Positions 35,910 to 45,759 of a DNA stretch of 64,000 bases are shown here, in pieces (the stretch's first letter is position 1; every line of letters starts with the position of its first letter). Source of the DNA: RPQJ01 sp963731105 (lineage in GTDB: Bacteria > Pseudomonadota > Gammaproteobacteria > Steroidobacterales > Steroidobacteraceae); assembly GCA_963731105.1 (NCBI GenBank), contig CAVSUM010000004.1:195598-259597 (forward strand), given 5' to 3'. A program made the position numbers and the translations under genes. Below the pieces are notes generated by a model, which ran no database searches, was not told the DNA's origin, and saw only the letters and a program-made list of their open reading frames with translations.

Positions 35910-37645
35910 CGGGGGCATGGGCGCGCAGCCAGAGTTCCAGCGCCGTCAGGATCCACACCAGTTCGCCGTAGTACGACGCGTGCCCCTCGCGGTGCAGCCG
36001 CAACGCCGACTGCAGGAACTCGGGCCGGAAGTAGCCGCGCCCGGCCAGCGAACCGAGCGCGTCGGCCGACAGTCGCTGCAGGCCTTCGTGGGTGCGGGTC
36101 CACACGCCAAACGGCAGGCCGAACCCGTGCTTGCGCTTGCCGATGATCTCGTCCGGCAGGAACCCGCGCATCGCCCGCTTGTAGAACCAGCGCAGCTCGC
36201 CCTTGTGCACCTTCCAGTGAGCCGGTACCCGCAGGCTGAAATCAACCACCGCGGGATCGAGCATCGGGTAGGCCACTGCGACGCCACCGAGGCGACACAT
36301 GGTGTTGACCTTGACCAGGTCGTTGTCCTGCAGCGTGAACTTCCAGTCGAGGAACAGCATGCGATCGACGGCGCTGGACGCGTGCGGTGCGCGGTACTCC
36401 TCGCGCAGCAGCTCGAGCGGCGCCGCGGCATCGACGCAGGCCAGCAGTTGCGGCTCGAAGACTTCGTGCGCCGGATGGCGATGCAGGAAGTTGTAGGCCT
36501 GCAAGCGGTCGGGCAGCGGCACCTTGGCCTGCGCCACGTAGCTCGCGGCCTTGCCGAACGGAAACGCTTGGGTGACGCGCGTGACGCTGCCCAGCAGCGG
36601 TTCCAGCAGGCCGCGACGCAACACGGCCGGTACGCGGCCGTAGCGCTCGAACACGAGCTGTTTGGCATAGCGTTCGTTGCCGCCGAAAAGCTCATCGCCA
36701 CCGTCGCCGGCCAGCAGCAGTTCGAGCCCGTGCTCGCGCGCCACGCGGGCGCAATGGTAGGCGGCGGCGGCCGACGAATTGCCGAACGGCTCGGCAAACG
36801 CCGCGGCAATCTGCGGCAGCGTGTCGAGCACGTCCTGCGGCGTGACGTAGTACTCGAGCGGCGTGGTGCCGAAGCGGCGCGCGGCGATGCGCGCAAACTG
36901 CATCTCGTCGTAGCCCTGCGCGTCGAAGCCCATGCTGACGGTCGCGATGCCCGGCCGCTGCCGCGCGGCGAGGCCCGCCACGGTCGAACTGTCGAGGCCG
37001 CCGCTCAGGAAGGCGCCGGCACGGGCGGGCGTTGCCAGGCAGCGGTCGACGGCCGCGGCGAGCACTTGCCGCAACTCGTCGGCCGCCTCCGCCTCGGGCA
37101 CCGGACTGGCGTCGAGGAAGCGCGGCTGCCAGTAGCGCGCGATCCGCGTCTGGTGGCCGTCCCAGTCGAGGCTGTGTCCCGCTTCGAGCTTCGCAACGCC
37201 CTCGTAGATCGAGTCGGGGCCGGGCAGCATGTGGAAGTAGACGTAGTCGAACAGCGCTGCCGGCCGGATCGCCGGCCGACCGCCATCGCTCGCTGTTACA
37301 GCCGCGTGCATCCGAACCCAGCCGCAGCCGGCCGGGTGCGGCCTGCCAGTACACCTGCCGCAGCCCGATCTCGGGCGCGACCACGGTGACGCGGCGCGCG
37401 GCATGGTCCACGATCACGTGGCCGGCTTCGCCGGCAGCGACCACGGCCGGCCGTTGCCCGGTGCCACGATGGCTGCTGGCAATGCGGCGGGCGTCCGCCT
37501 CGCGACCGACGGTGCCGAGCAGGCCGACGGTCGCGGTGCCGTCGTCGCTGTCGGCCCAGCTGACGCCCTGCGAATGCGCGACACGAAGCAATGGCTCGCC
37601 GGAGGCGACGGGGTGGGCGAGGTCGACGCTGAATTCTTGGGTCAC
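35896..37645 (-). CDS. asparagine synthase-like protein lacking the N-terminal Cys nucleophile, one frameshift
   Basis: The synthetase half is intact: FLSGGLDSSTVAGL (PP-loop), LLLAGDGGDELFGGNERYAK, VNTMCRLGGVAVAYPMLDP and KRKHGFGLPFGVWTR. The N-terminal domain begins VTQEFSVDLAHPVASGEP at GTG 37645. It is folded like a class II glutaminase but has no MCG start, so it cannot use glutamine in the normal way. A frameshift near 37303 separates LRLGSDAR from AVTASDGGRPAIRPAALFDYVYFHMLPG. It may use free ammonia or only adenylate its substrate. The divergent acyl carrier protein suggests a carrier-bound acyl substrate, but that is inference. Confidence 0.83.
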
Positions 37646-37682
37646 GATGCAGGCTATCCGGCGGGCAGATCCCGGGCAAATG

Positions 37683-37764
37683 GCAGTCTAGCGGCCCGGA
37701 TTCCCGTAAACTTTGAACTGTCCCAAGAGTTTGCAGCAGCCTTCGGCTATCCTCCAGCGCCATG
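37683..37764. promoter_or_regulatory. 82-bp duplicated divergent-promoter element, copy B
   Basis: It lies between the minus-strand asparagine-synthase-like gene (start 37645) and the plus-strand acyl carrier protein. It is the partner of 26722-26803 with the same length, an identical 29-base core and the same relation to flanking genes: about 37 bases from the minus start, ending at an ATG for the plus strand. This suggests shared control of the two divergent gene pairs. Confidence 0.75.
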
Positions 37765-38015
37765 GAAACCCTCGCTACTCGTCAAGAAAAATCCTCCGCG
37801 ACACCCTCAACCTGGGTGAGCGCGCCGACAAGCTCATGGCCGACAGCCCGTTGCTCGGCGGGCTGCCCGAGTTCGACTCGATGGCGGTCGTCACGGTCGT
37901 CACCATGATCGAGGACGAACTCGGCGTGACGATCGAAGACGACGAACTCTCGGCCGAGGTGTTCGCAACGGTCGGCACCCTGGCCGAGTTCGTCGCGCAG
38001 AAGCAGGCTGCGTGA
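37762..38015 (+). CDS. exosortase A-associated acyl carrier protein, probable frameshift near the start
   Basis: A small acidic carrier: ILRDTLNLGERADKL, then the phosphopantetheine site LPEFDSMAVV (Ser in DSM), followed by ELGVTIEDDELSAEVFATVGTLAEFVA. This is the usual exosortase-associated ACP of about 82 residues. The ATG at 37762 gives METLATR and is out of phase with the body by one base, so an indel near 37785-37795 is likely; only TTG codons upstream are in frame with the body. It presumably carries an acyl group made or loaded by the exosortase-associated acyl-CoA ligase and decarboxylase at 53-56 kb. Its stop overlaps the GTG of the next gene. Confidence 0.85.
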
Positions 38016-38856
38016 GCCGGGCGCAGGCCTCCGGACATTTCGTCCAGGGGACGAAGGGGCCGATCTTCGTGCTGCTGCGGCGTGCCGGCCGGGCCGTCGG
38101 CGGGCCGCGTGCTGGTCGTGCCACCGTTTGCCGAAGAAATGAACAAGTGCCGCCGCATGGTCACCGAGGTCGCGCTCGGGCTGGCCGGACGCGGCGTGGC
38201 CACGCTGGTGCCCGACCTGTACGGCACAGGCGACAGCGAAGGCGACTTCGCCGACGCGGACTGGGCGACCTGGCGCAACAACCTGGGCGGTGCCGTGCAG
38301 TGGAGCGCTGCGCAGGGGCACACCGTCAGCGGCCTGCTGGCAATCCGCCTCGGCGCGGCCCTGGCCGTCGGCGCGCAGGCGGCTGGCCTGCTGCCGAACG
38401 TGACGCGCACCGTCCTGTGGCATCCGGTCTTCGACGGGGCGCGGGCGCTCGGCCAGTTCCTGCGATTGCGCACCGCGGCCAACATGATCAGCGGTTCGCG
38501 CGAGTCTGCGACCGACCTGAAGGCTCGGCTGGCGCAGGGTGAGACGATCGAAGTGGCCGGCTATGGACTCGGCGGCCGGCTGGCGGCCGATCTGGAGTCC
38601 GTTGCCACGCCCTCGATGCTTGCCGCCGACCCTGGGTGAGATCGCCTGGCTCGATGTGGTGCGAGAGGCGGCGGCGACGCCGCCACCTGCCACGGCACGG
38701 TTGATCGAGCAGAGCCGCGAGGCTGGTTCGAAGATCGAGTGGTCCGCTCACGTTGGCGAGCCCTTCTGGGCAGCGACGGAGATCGTCGTCAACCCCGAGT
38801 TCGTGCGAACTGCCGTCGGGCACCTCGGTGGCAGTGGGCCGCGGCCGGGGACCTGA
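38012..38856 (+). CDS. hydrolase 2, exosortase A system-associated (alpha/beta fold), two frameshifts
   Basis: The start is GTG 38012, coupled to the ACP. The first 28 codons (SGHFVQGTKGPIFVLL) shift near 38095 into AGRVLVVPPFAEEMNKCRRMV, the signature of the TIGR03101 family, followed by LVPDLYGTGDSEGDF and TVLWHPVFDGARALGQFLR. A second shift near 38625 leads to TLGEIAWLDVVREAAA and the stop at 38856. The nucleophile elbow position reads GYGLGG, not G-x-S-x-G, so classical serine hydrolase activity is doubtful. It is likely paired with hydrolase 1 in handling ACP- or CoA-bound acyl groups. Confidence 0.82.
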
Positions 38857-38859
38857 CGC

Positions 38860-39702
38860 ATGCCGGAACGCTGCATCACGTTCGACTGTGGCGGCGAGGA
38901 ACTCGTCGGCATCCTGCACCTGCCCGAGTCGGGCCCGGCGGAGCGGGCGATCCTCATCATCGTGGGCGGGCCGCAGTACCGCGTGGGCAGCCATCGGCAG
39001 TTCGTGCAGATGGCGCGCGCATGCTGCACGGCCGGATTCGCCGTGCTGCGCTTCGACTATCGCGGCATGGGCGACAGCACCGGGGAGATGCGTACGTTCG
39101 ACACGGTCGGCCGCGACATCCGCAAGGCGCTGCGGGCGTTGCAAGCCGAGGTTCCAACCGCGCGCGGCGTGACGGTGTTCGGGCTCTGCGACGGAGCGTC
39201 CGCCGCGCTGATGTTCGCGGCCCAGGAACCACCAGTGAACGGCTTGATACTGGCCAATCCCTGGGTGCGCAGTGACTCGGGCCGTGCCACGGCACTGGTC
39301 CGGCACTACTACCGCGAGCGCCTGCTCGATCGGGCCTTCTGGAGCAGTGTCCTGGAAGGCAAGGTGCACCTGCGTCGTGCCCTGCGTTCGTATCTGCGAA
39401 CGGCGCTCACGGCCCTGGGCTTGGGCGCCAGGGACAGCGAGTTGGCCAACGGCCAGGACTTCGTGAGCGGCATGAAGGCGGGGCTCGGTGGGTTCAAGGG
39501 ACCCGTGCTGCTCTTGATCAGCGAAGGTGACCTGACTGCGCAGGAATTCGAACTGCAGGTCGCCCGGGATCCGGGCTGGAAGGAACTTACGTCGCAGCCC
39601 AACGTCACATGGGTACGCATACCGGGCACCGATCACACTTTTTCCAACCGCGGCGGGTTGCAGGCGGCGAACGACGCAATCCTGGCCTGGCTGCGCAGGT
39701 AG
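38860..39702 (+). CDS. hydrolase 1, exosortase A system-associated (alpha/beta fold)
   Basis: An intact 280-residue protein of the TIGR03100 type. IILIIVGGPQYRVGSHRQFVQMAR-like sequence and LRFDYRGMGDSTGEMRTFD are diagnostic. The nucleophile elbow is VFGLCDGASAALMFA, where cysteine replaces the usual serine, and a late GTDHTFSNRG supplies the histidine. It starts 3 bases after hydrolase 2. The likely role is thioester or ester cleavage in the ACP-dependent acylation branch of the exosortase locus; the actual substrate is unknown. Confidence 0.9.
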   Translation: MPERCITFDCGGEELVGILHLPESGPAERAILIIVGGPQYRVGSHRQFVQMARACCTAGFAVLRFDYRGMGDSTGEMRTFDTVGRDIRKALRALQAEVPTARGVTVFGLCDGASAALMFAAQEPPVNGLILANPWVRSDSGRATALVRHYYRERLLDRAFWSSVLEGKVHLRRALRSYLRTALTALGLGARDSELANGQDFVSGMKAGLGGFKGPVLLLISEGDLTAQEFELQVARDPGWKELTSQPNVTWVRIPGTDHTFSNRGGLQAANDAILAWLRR

Positions 39703-39828
39703 GCCCGCCGGAAACTTGACGTCGTTCGCATTAGAAGGGCCGGTGCGGGTTCGGCAGGGTAGACTTGGCGGGCGATTAGGCAAACCATTAGCGGGTCCCA
39801 TCAGACTTCCGACCCCAGGCGCAGGACC

Positions 39829-41218
39829 ATGAAGCGACGAGATTTCTTGCTCAAGACCGCTGGCCTCACCGGCGTACTCATGCCGGTCGTCGGGCGGGCG
39901 CAATCCAAGCCGTGTCCACCCGGCAGTGTGTCGGTGGGTGGCGGAACCTCGGTCACCGCAAGCTGCAGTCCCGGCAGTTCGGCTGCCGACTGGAGGAGTC
40001 GTTCGACGGCGCCGGGCGTGGTTTGGGCGCATGACTTCTACCGATCCGGAGGAGGCACGGGCGTGGCGCTATACATCTGCGGATTCGCTTGCGCCGACGC
40101 GTGCTGCGCATTGGCAGGACATCGGAGTGGATGCCACGGTGCCTGCGCCGGGCACCAGCAAGGCGCTGGTGCATCGGATCATCGGCACCACGCTGGCGCA
40201 GCCGATTGATGCTACGTCGACCCGCGTGTACCTGACGGACGTATCCGAGTTCCCCGATCCGGCGGTGGTTGGATCGTATGGCTCCGATGGTGCGAGCGTG
40301 CTGCTCGGGTACGGCGGAAACGTCGCCGAGCGCGTGGTGGTCGTCGCCAAGGGACCAAATTACCTCGACGTGACCCGTGGCACGCCGGCGCAAGGCGCCA
40401 AGGCTCACGCTGCTGGCGAAGCGTTCAGCCTGGACCGAAAGAACTCGTGGAATCGCCCACTCGGCGCCTTCGGTTCACCGAAGAACGGCAAGCTGACTCC
40501 GGACATTGGCATCGCAAACGGATTCAAGGATCGTTCCGCCGACTGGCGGTTTCAGCACAATCAGTTTCGAGGTGCGTGGTGGGGTCACCCCGATTACGAG
40601 GCACTGTACGACGCGAAGTGGCCGGTCAATGGCTACGACACGGGAAGCTGGCACACCTACACCGACACGTTTGACGGCAACGAGTTCTGGTTGCAGTACC
40701 GTCAGAAGATCAGCGCATCGCGGTTCGCCGCCGGAATGCCACGAGGCAAGCTCAATTACATCCAGAATGTCTGCAACGACCACGGCACAGCAGTTGTATT
40801 TCATGATCAAGCCGGACATCGGTCGGCAGGCTGTACATGGAGCATGATGGCCAAGGCGCCTACGGATCTGTCGGCGTTCCACTGGCGCGAGTGGATCATC
40901 GAACCGGATACGTGGGAAACGTACATGTTCCACATCAGGCCAGGGCATCGATTGACGCCAGACTCGACTCTGGAGGTGTTCGCCGCGCACGAGGGTGACA
41001 CGTCGTGGACAACGCTTTACAGCAACAACACATTCTCGATTCATTTCTACCCGCCTGCGGCGAACTACAGCGAGTGCGAGGCGTACAACAATTTCCAGCC
41101 GCGAAACAATCCGAACCACTATCAGGGATCGAGCGGCGGCGGATCGTGCAGAGTTACGAATTATGTTGCGTACACGCAGATTATTCTGTCCCGAAACTCA
41201 ATACCGATTCCGAAGTAA
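39829..41218 (+). CDS. Tat-exported protein of unknown function 1, frameshifted
   Basis: The N-terminus MKRRDFLLKTAGLTGVLMPVVGRAQ is a twin-arginine signal peptide, followed by SKPCPPGSVSVGGGTS. Near 39990 the frame shifts. The body then reads WQDIGVDATVPAPGTSKALVH, VYLTDVSEFPDPAVVGSYGSDG, DGNEFWLQYRQKISASRF, HWREWIIEPDTWETYMFHI and NTFSIHFYPPAANYSECEAYN to the stop at 41218. A local double shift around 40790-40850 is possible. The exported, aromatic-rich, beta-type sequence could be a carbohydrate-binding or lyase-like protein, but I recognise no catalytic motif. It shares its N-terminal block with the next gene. Confidence 0.7.
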
Positions 41219-41385
41219 GAACGGCACCTTGGCGTTCTACGTCAAGACGCAATAGGCGCGCGACAGAATGGATTCGAGATATGGTGTGGCGATCGTTTTG
41301 TGCATGACTTCATGCTTGCAAGTTCCGATGTTCGACCCCAACGACCTTATTGCCGTTCCTTGGTGGCAGTTGTCCTGAGGTGAAA

Positions 41386-42743
41386 ATGAAAAGGCGAGAC
41401 TTCTTGTTGGCGTCGACTAGCATTCTTGGCGCCGCAATCGCTCCATCCGCATTACACGCGCAGACGAGGCCGTGCCCGCCTGGGATGATCTCTATCGTGG
41501 GCGGTCCCTACTTGGGTTGGCATGTGGGGATGCCCCGCCATCGGCAAGTTTGCCGCGTACATGGTAGGCATGGCCGACTTTGAAGTTCGCCACCTGTCTG
41601 GGGACTTTTCGCCTGGCAACGGCGCTGGCGTTACTCTGCAGGATGTTCAGCCGACGGAGTTTAAGGCGGTCGACGCGCCGTCGGGACTGAAGGGCGTGAT
41701 CGGCGCATGGAGTGGTGGTGCACAAGACGTTGCAGACCGCCGTCTACTATTTTCTGGGGGCGGGCACTCTGTCAGTGTGAACAATGGGCTAATGGTTTAC
41801 GATTTTGGCGAGAGCGACCGGTCGACCAGTTGGATGGTCGATCGCGCCGAATTCCCAGTGTACAATTGCCGAGGGTAATGCCGCGGCAGGTACGGCACGA
41901 TCGTGGCTACCAAGCGCGGCAACATGCCGTGTTCGGCTCACACGTATGACTGGCAGCGTTATGCGCCAAAATCGGCCCGCTTTTACCGAATTTCGGGCGG
42001 CGACATCAACAATCGACAGACGCCGCAGTCGCTTTGGTACTACCAGTGGCCGTCAGGGACCGTGGGTCGATGTCGGTGCGGTCAACGGCAATAACAACAT
42101 TCTCGGCGCAATAGCAGCGACCGGCGGTCCGCAGGGCGCAACTGCAATTGTCTCCCCCGACGAATCGCAGTATCTACTGCTGTGTTCGGTGGCACCGTCG
42201 TATTTCATCAACACTACAACGGGTGCCGTGCGATCCGCGACAATTGTCGGCACTGGCTTTCCGAACAGTTCGGAGTATCAACCAGTCTTGGTCGAAGACA
42301 CCGGCGCCTCTCGTGCGAACGCCAATCCCGGCATCCGACGCTATGTGTCCATCGCGGACAACACGAGTGGGAACAAGTTGTTCAAAGTTCTGACCGTAGA
42401 CTGGTCGGCCAGAACGGTGACGTTTTCGAACTATGTGCCGTCAAATCCTGCGCTGCTGACTCGCGGGGGTTCCATGATCTTCGACTCGAAACTTGATTGC
42501 TTCTGGTACTTTGGCGGGGTGGCGGAGCACATTGCCGACAATCTAAGTTTCATTGTGCGCATGGACGCCGATAGTTTCGTCACGACCAGTTTCGGATTCC
42601 GCAATGGTGCGAAACTGCCGGTGTTCGAGGCGGCGAATGCACGGGGCACCTACAACCGCCATGTCTGGTTCGAGGACTGGAGGACGATTGGGACCGTAAC
42701 TTCTCCTCTTGCGCCGGCGTCGGTGATCAAGTTGCCGGGATGA
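41386..42743 (+). CDS. Tat-exported protein of unknown function 2, frameshifted
   Basis: MKRRDFLLASTSILGAAIAPSALHAQ is again a twin-arginine signal, then TRPCPPGMISIVGGPY as in the preceding gene. A gaggtg ribosome-binding site lies 4 bases before the ATG. Frame changes near 41520, 41870 and 42050 separate FEVRHLSGDFSPGNGAG, LFSGGGHSVSVNNGLMVYDF, HTYDWQRYAPKSARFYRI and a long clean C-terminal half (VGAVNGNNNILGAIAATG, LKVLTVDWSARTVTFSN-like repeats, DCFWYFGGVAEHIAD). The repeated short strands with GGGHS and YFGG look like a kelch or beta-propeller fold. Exported and possibly matrix-associated; function unknown. Confidence 0.68.
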
Positions 42744-42808
42744 ATCGCGCGCGAACTGCTATTGCGTGCTGATTGATTGGCCGGAGACAAAAACGGGGGT
42801 TGCCGGCA

Positions 42809-43564
42809 ATGAGGGAGCGACTGGTCCGGTTGTTGCGCGACGCCTATCACTCGCTGCCGCAGCCACCTTCAACGAACTATCTGTTCCGCGGTTTTAGGGT
42901 CAATCCCTATGAGTTGTTGCCACCGAGTCCGCTGATCCTCGACATTGGCTCCAAGGGTGAACGCGGAACCTATGTGTTTGGTTCTGCGCCGCCGGATGCA
43001 CGGGTGATCTGTGTGGACATTGTCGCCGGACCCGGGGTGGATCTGGTGGCGGATGCCCACGATCTGCACATGGTGGAGAGCGGTTCAGTTGACTGCGTCG
43101 TCACAGTCAGCGTCCTTGAGCATGTGCGCTATCCATGGAAGGTCATGACGGAAATCCACAGGATTCTTAAGCCTGGTGGAATCGTTTACGTGAATGTCCC
43201 GTTTGTGTTTCCGTTCCACGCGGATCCTGATGATTACTATCGATTCTCCTGCCATGGCGTAGAGATCCTCTGTGAGGCATTCGAGAGGCTCGACAGCGGC
43301 TTCAATCGTGGGCCGGCATCCACCATGCAGCATCTCTTGGTGCATTTCTTCGCGATTCTCTTCTCCTTCAATAGTAGAAGGGTCTATGGGGTTAACGTCG
43401 ACCTGTTCAAATGGTTGCTTTTTTGGATGAAGTACCTTGATCGAATCATTGCGAGGTATGACGTCGCCAAGGTCATTCACGCGGGGTCGTTTTTTATCGG
43501 ACGCAAGACCACGCTGGAGGCTGGCGCAGTTCGCCATCCTGCAATGCCGGAACTTTCAGGCTAG
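42809..43564 (+). CDS. class I SAM-dependent methyltransferase
   Basis: A 251-residue intact protein. LILDIGSKGERGTYVFG stands at the SAM-binding motif I position, VDIVAGPGVDLVADAHDL is motif II-like, and VSVLEHVRYPWKVMTEIHRILKPGGIVYVNVPFVFPFH is the Methyltransf_11 core. The C-terminal half is richer in Phe/Leu/Lys and the coding sequence is visibly less GC-rich than its neighbours, suggesting recent acquisition. It probably methylates a sugar residue. Its last 9 bases overlap the stop of the convergent ligase gene. Confidence 0.85.
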   Translation: MRERLVRLLRDAYHSLPQPPSTNYLFRGFRVNPYELLPPSPLILDIGSKGERGTYVFGSAPPDARVICVDIVAGPGVDLVADAHDLHMVESGSVDCVVTVSVLEHVRYPWKVMTEIHRILKPGGIVYVNVPFVFPFHADPDDYYRFSCHGVEILCEAFERLDSGFNRGPASTMQHLLVHFFAILFSFNSRRVYGVNVDLFKWLLFWMKYLDRIIARYDVAKVIHAGSFFIGRKTTLEAGAVRHPAMPELSG

Positions 43565-44839
43565 ACGGGAACTGGTGCAGACGATGAGGCGTTGGTACGG
43601 GTGAAATGAGCACGCGCCAAGTAATCCGACAACGATGACTACCATTCCGACAAGGTGGTACGGTAGGTCGAAGTAGGCAAGCCCGAGGAAGGCACCTCCA
43701 ACCATGTAGGCCACCAGACAAACCTGCACCATTCGGCAGAGGTCATTCTCCCAGGCAAGGTCTGTCGCGCTGGAGGTCTGTCGAATTAGCCGTCGGGCCT
43801 GCATCCACGTCGCGCCGATCATTGCCAGAAAGAGCAGCAATCCAGGCCAGCCATGCTCGCCCAGCATCTGGAAATAAATGCTGTGGGCATACTGTGGCTT
43901 GATGAACGCAACGCTGTAGCTGTCATAGATCTCGGCCGACCAGAAATTGAAGCCGCCACCGAGCGGCCGATCATTGGCAACAGCGACGGCGAGCCGCCAG
44001 GCATCGAGCCGCCCCTGTGCGGAACTGTCCTGGTCATATGTCTCGATGGTCCCCATGCGGTCCCACCAGGTCTGCGGCATCAGGAAGAACATCGCAACGG
44101 CCGCGATGACGGTGGCAACGGCAATCGGGAATTTCTTATGGCTCTTCAACCATAAGAATGCGCCGCAACCGAGCAGTCCCAGGAACGCACCCCTGGAGAA
44201 CGATCCGAGGATCGAGATCACTGTCAGCGCGATCAACAGCCAAAGGCCGCGCCGGAGCCATATGTTTGACTCGTGCCGCCGCAGGAAGAACATCAGCGGC
44301 AGGATCATCAGCAGCGCCAGCGCAAGTTCATTGTTGCCGGAGATGAACCCGCCGGGAGGGCCGTACACGCGGCCGGTCTCGCCGCCGGTGCGCAGCACAT
44401 AGAAGCCGCCCTTGGCGCCATAGAAGCCGATGGACAGCACGATGACCCAGATCAGCTGCCGCAAGCGTTCGCGACTGTTGATCAGGACCAGGGTCAACAG
44501 CGCGACGACCTGGACCTTGATGAACTTCTGCCACTGAATCCACGCTTCGTCCGGATAGAAGGCAAAGAACGTAGTGGTCGTGCAGAGCGCGATCAGGCAC
44601 AGCCAGATGAGCGTCGTCCCGGTCATGGGCAGTCGCTTCTTCTCGGACGACATGAGCATGGCCAGGATCGTTGTAATGCCCGCAACCTGCGCGAGTGGCA
44701 GGTTCTGGGCCCAGCCCCACGCCAGCTTGTGGGGATTCATGTAGCTGATCCAGGACCAGAGCAGAATGCCGACGTGGGGCCTGACCAGCACGTAGGGCAG
44801 GGCGCCGAAAGCGATCAGTGCGATAATCAGGTCCCGCAT
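43556..44839 (-). CDS. O-glycosylation ligase, exosortase A system-associated (Wzy/O-antigen ligase-like)
   Basis: A 427-residue polytopic membrane protein with about ten helices. The N-terminus FGALPYVLVRPHVGILLWSWISYMNPHKLAWG is diagnostic for the TIGR03097 family. FSRGAFLGLLG and the long periplasmic loop with GGGFNFWSAEIYDSYSV...KPQYAHSIYFQMLGEHGWPGLLLF match the Wzy_C/O-antigen ligase core, with its His and Arg positions. It should polymerise repeat units or ligate glycan to an acceptor in the periplasm. It is transcribed alone on the minus strand, facing the methyltransferase. Confidence 0.92.
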   Translation of the reverse strand: MRDLIIALIAFGALPYVLVRPHVGILLWSWISYMNPHKLAWGWAQNLPLAQVAGITTILAMLMSSEKKRLPMTGTTLIWLCLIALCTTTTFFAFYPDEAWIQWQKFIKVQVVALLTLVLINSRERLRQLIWVIVLSIGFYGAKGGFYVLRTGGETGRVYGPPGGFISGNNELALALLMILPLMFFLRRHESNIWLRRGLWLLIALTVISILGSFSRGAFLGLLGCGAFLWLKSHKKFPIAVATVIAAVAMFFLMPQTWWDRMGTIETYDQDSSAQGRLDAWRLAVAVANDRPLGGGFNFWSAEIYDSYSVAFIKPQYAHSIYFQMLGEHGWPGLLLFLAMIGATWMQARRLIRQTSSATDLAWENDLCRMVQVCLVAYMVGGAFLGLAYFDLPYHLVGMVVIVVGLLGACSFHPYQRLIVCTSSRLA

Positions 44840-45064
44840 CTTGTTGCAATCCAGGCCATAGGACGGCCGATCCTGTCAGGCCTTATGCACTGTACCTGCA
44901 CAACAGGGCAGTGCTTGAGTCACAACTTGCCGATTAGTGTCGGCGGGTTTGGCCGGCAGCCGGAGTTTGAAACTGTCTTGCAGCGCACACTCCGGCAGCG
45001 GCGCACCGCCTAGCATTGGCGAGCAGTGGGTGGGGTATCCTTGGGCGCAATTGGTATTCTGGCG

Positions 45065-45736
45065 ATGCACTACACAATGATAACCCACGAGGTTCGTCCC
45101 GGGCGCGCAGCCACGTTGGCTGTCGCAGCCGGCTTGCTGATGATCACGGTGACGGGTGCCGCGTTGGCGCAGTGTTCCATGCGCCTTGACGACAACACTT
45201 ACCACCGACCTCTCAACTACAACGATCCTGACCCTGGCAATCGCGGGTTCATTCGCACCGTCGAGGAGTATCACTTCTCGCCTCAAGTGGAATCCCTGCA
45301 GCGTGGAAGTACCAGCCCGCTGCCGATCGACTCGACTACACCTTGCGGCATGTGCCGAATCATTATCGCGCTCTCGCGTCTTTCGCCAGGTGGGATCTGG
45401 CGAACCGTGGCGCTGCGACAGCGCCAGCCGCGGGATGCCGAGTGCTTCTTTCGCCGGGCGATCGGCTTCACACCCGACGACCCGATCCTGAGTCGCCTGT
45501 TCGCGACCTACCTGCATCGAGCCGGCAGATTGGACGAAGCACTCGCGGAGTATCAGGCCGCGGAGAAGAAGGGCGATGCCTCCGCGGAGTTGTTTTACAA
45601 CCGCGGTTTGCTGCAACTGGACATGGGTAACGTGCCGGCGGCTCGGGCCGATGCCGAACGGGCGTATGCGCTGGGGTATCCGCTGCCGGGACTCAAGAAC
45701 AAGCTGCAAAAGCTGCCTGCCGGGCGCGCCCAGTAG
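45065..45736 (+). CDS. secreted TPR-repeat protein, probably two compensating frameshifts
   Basis: A signal-like N-terminus (ATLAVAAGLLMITVTGAALAQ) precedes a conserved CSMRLDDNTYHRPLNYNDPD...RTVEEYHFSPQVE segment, then TPR helices (AECFFRRAIGFTPDDPILSR, YLHRAGRLDEALAEYQAAEK, LFYNRGLLQLDMGNVPAARAD). Between about 45335 and 45415 a better family sequence (LRHVPNHYRALASFARWDLANRG) lies in the neighbouring frame, so two opposite indels are likely. About 223 residues. It may be a periplasmic assembly factor. The 225 bases upstream to the divergent ligase gene hold no gene and probably both promoters. Confidence 0.78.
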   Translation: MHYTMITHEVRPGRAATLAVAAGLLMITVTGAALAQCSMRLDDNTYHRPLNYNDPDPGNRGFIRTVEEYHFSPQVESLQRGSTSPLPIDSTTPCGMCRIIIALSRLSPGGIWRTVALRQRQPRDAECFFRRAIGFTPDDPILSRLFATYLHRAGRLDEALAEYQAAEKKGDASAELFYNRGLLQLDMGNVPAARADAERAYALGYPLPGLKNKLQKLPAGRAQ

Positions 45737-45759
45737 ACAACCTGCGGCATCCGGCAATC

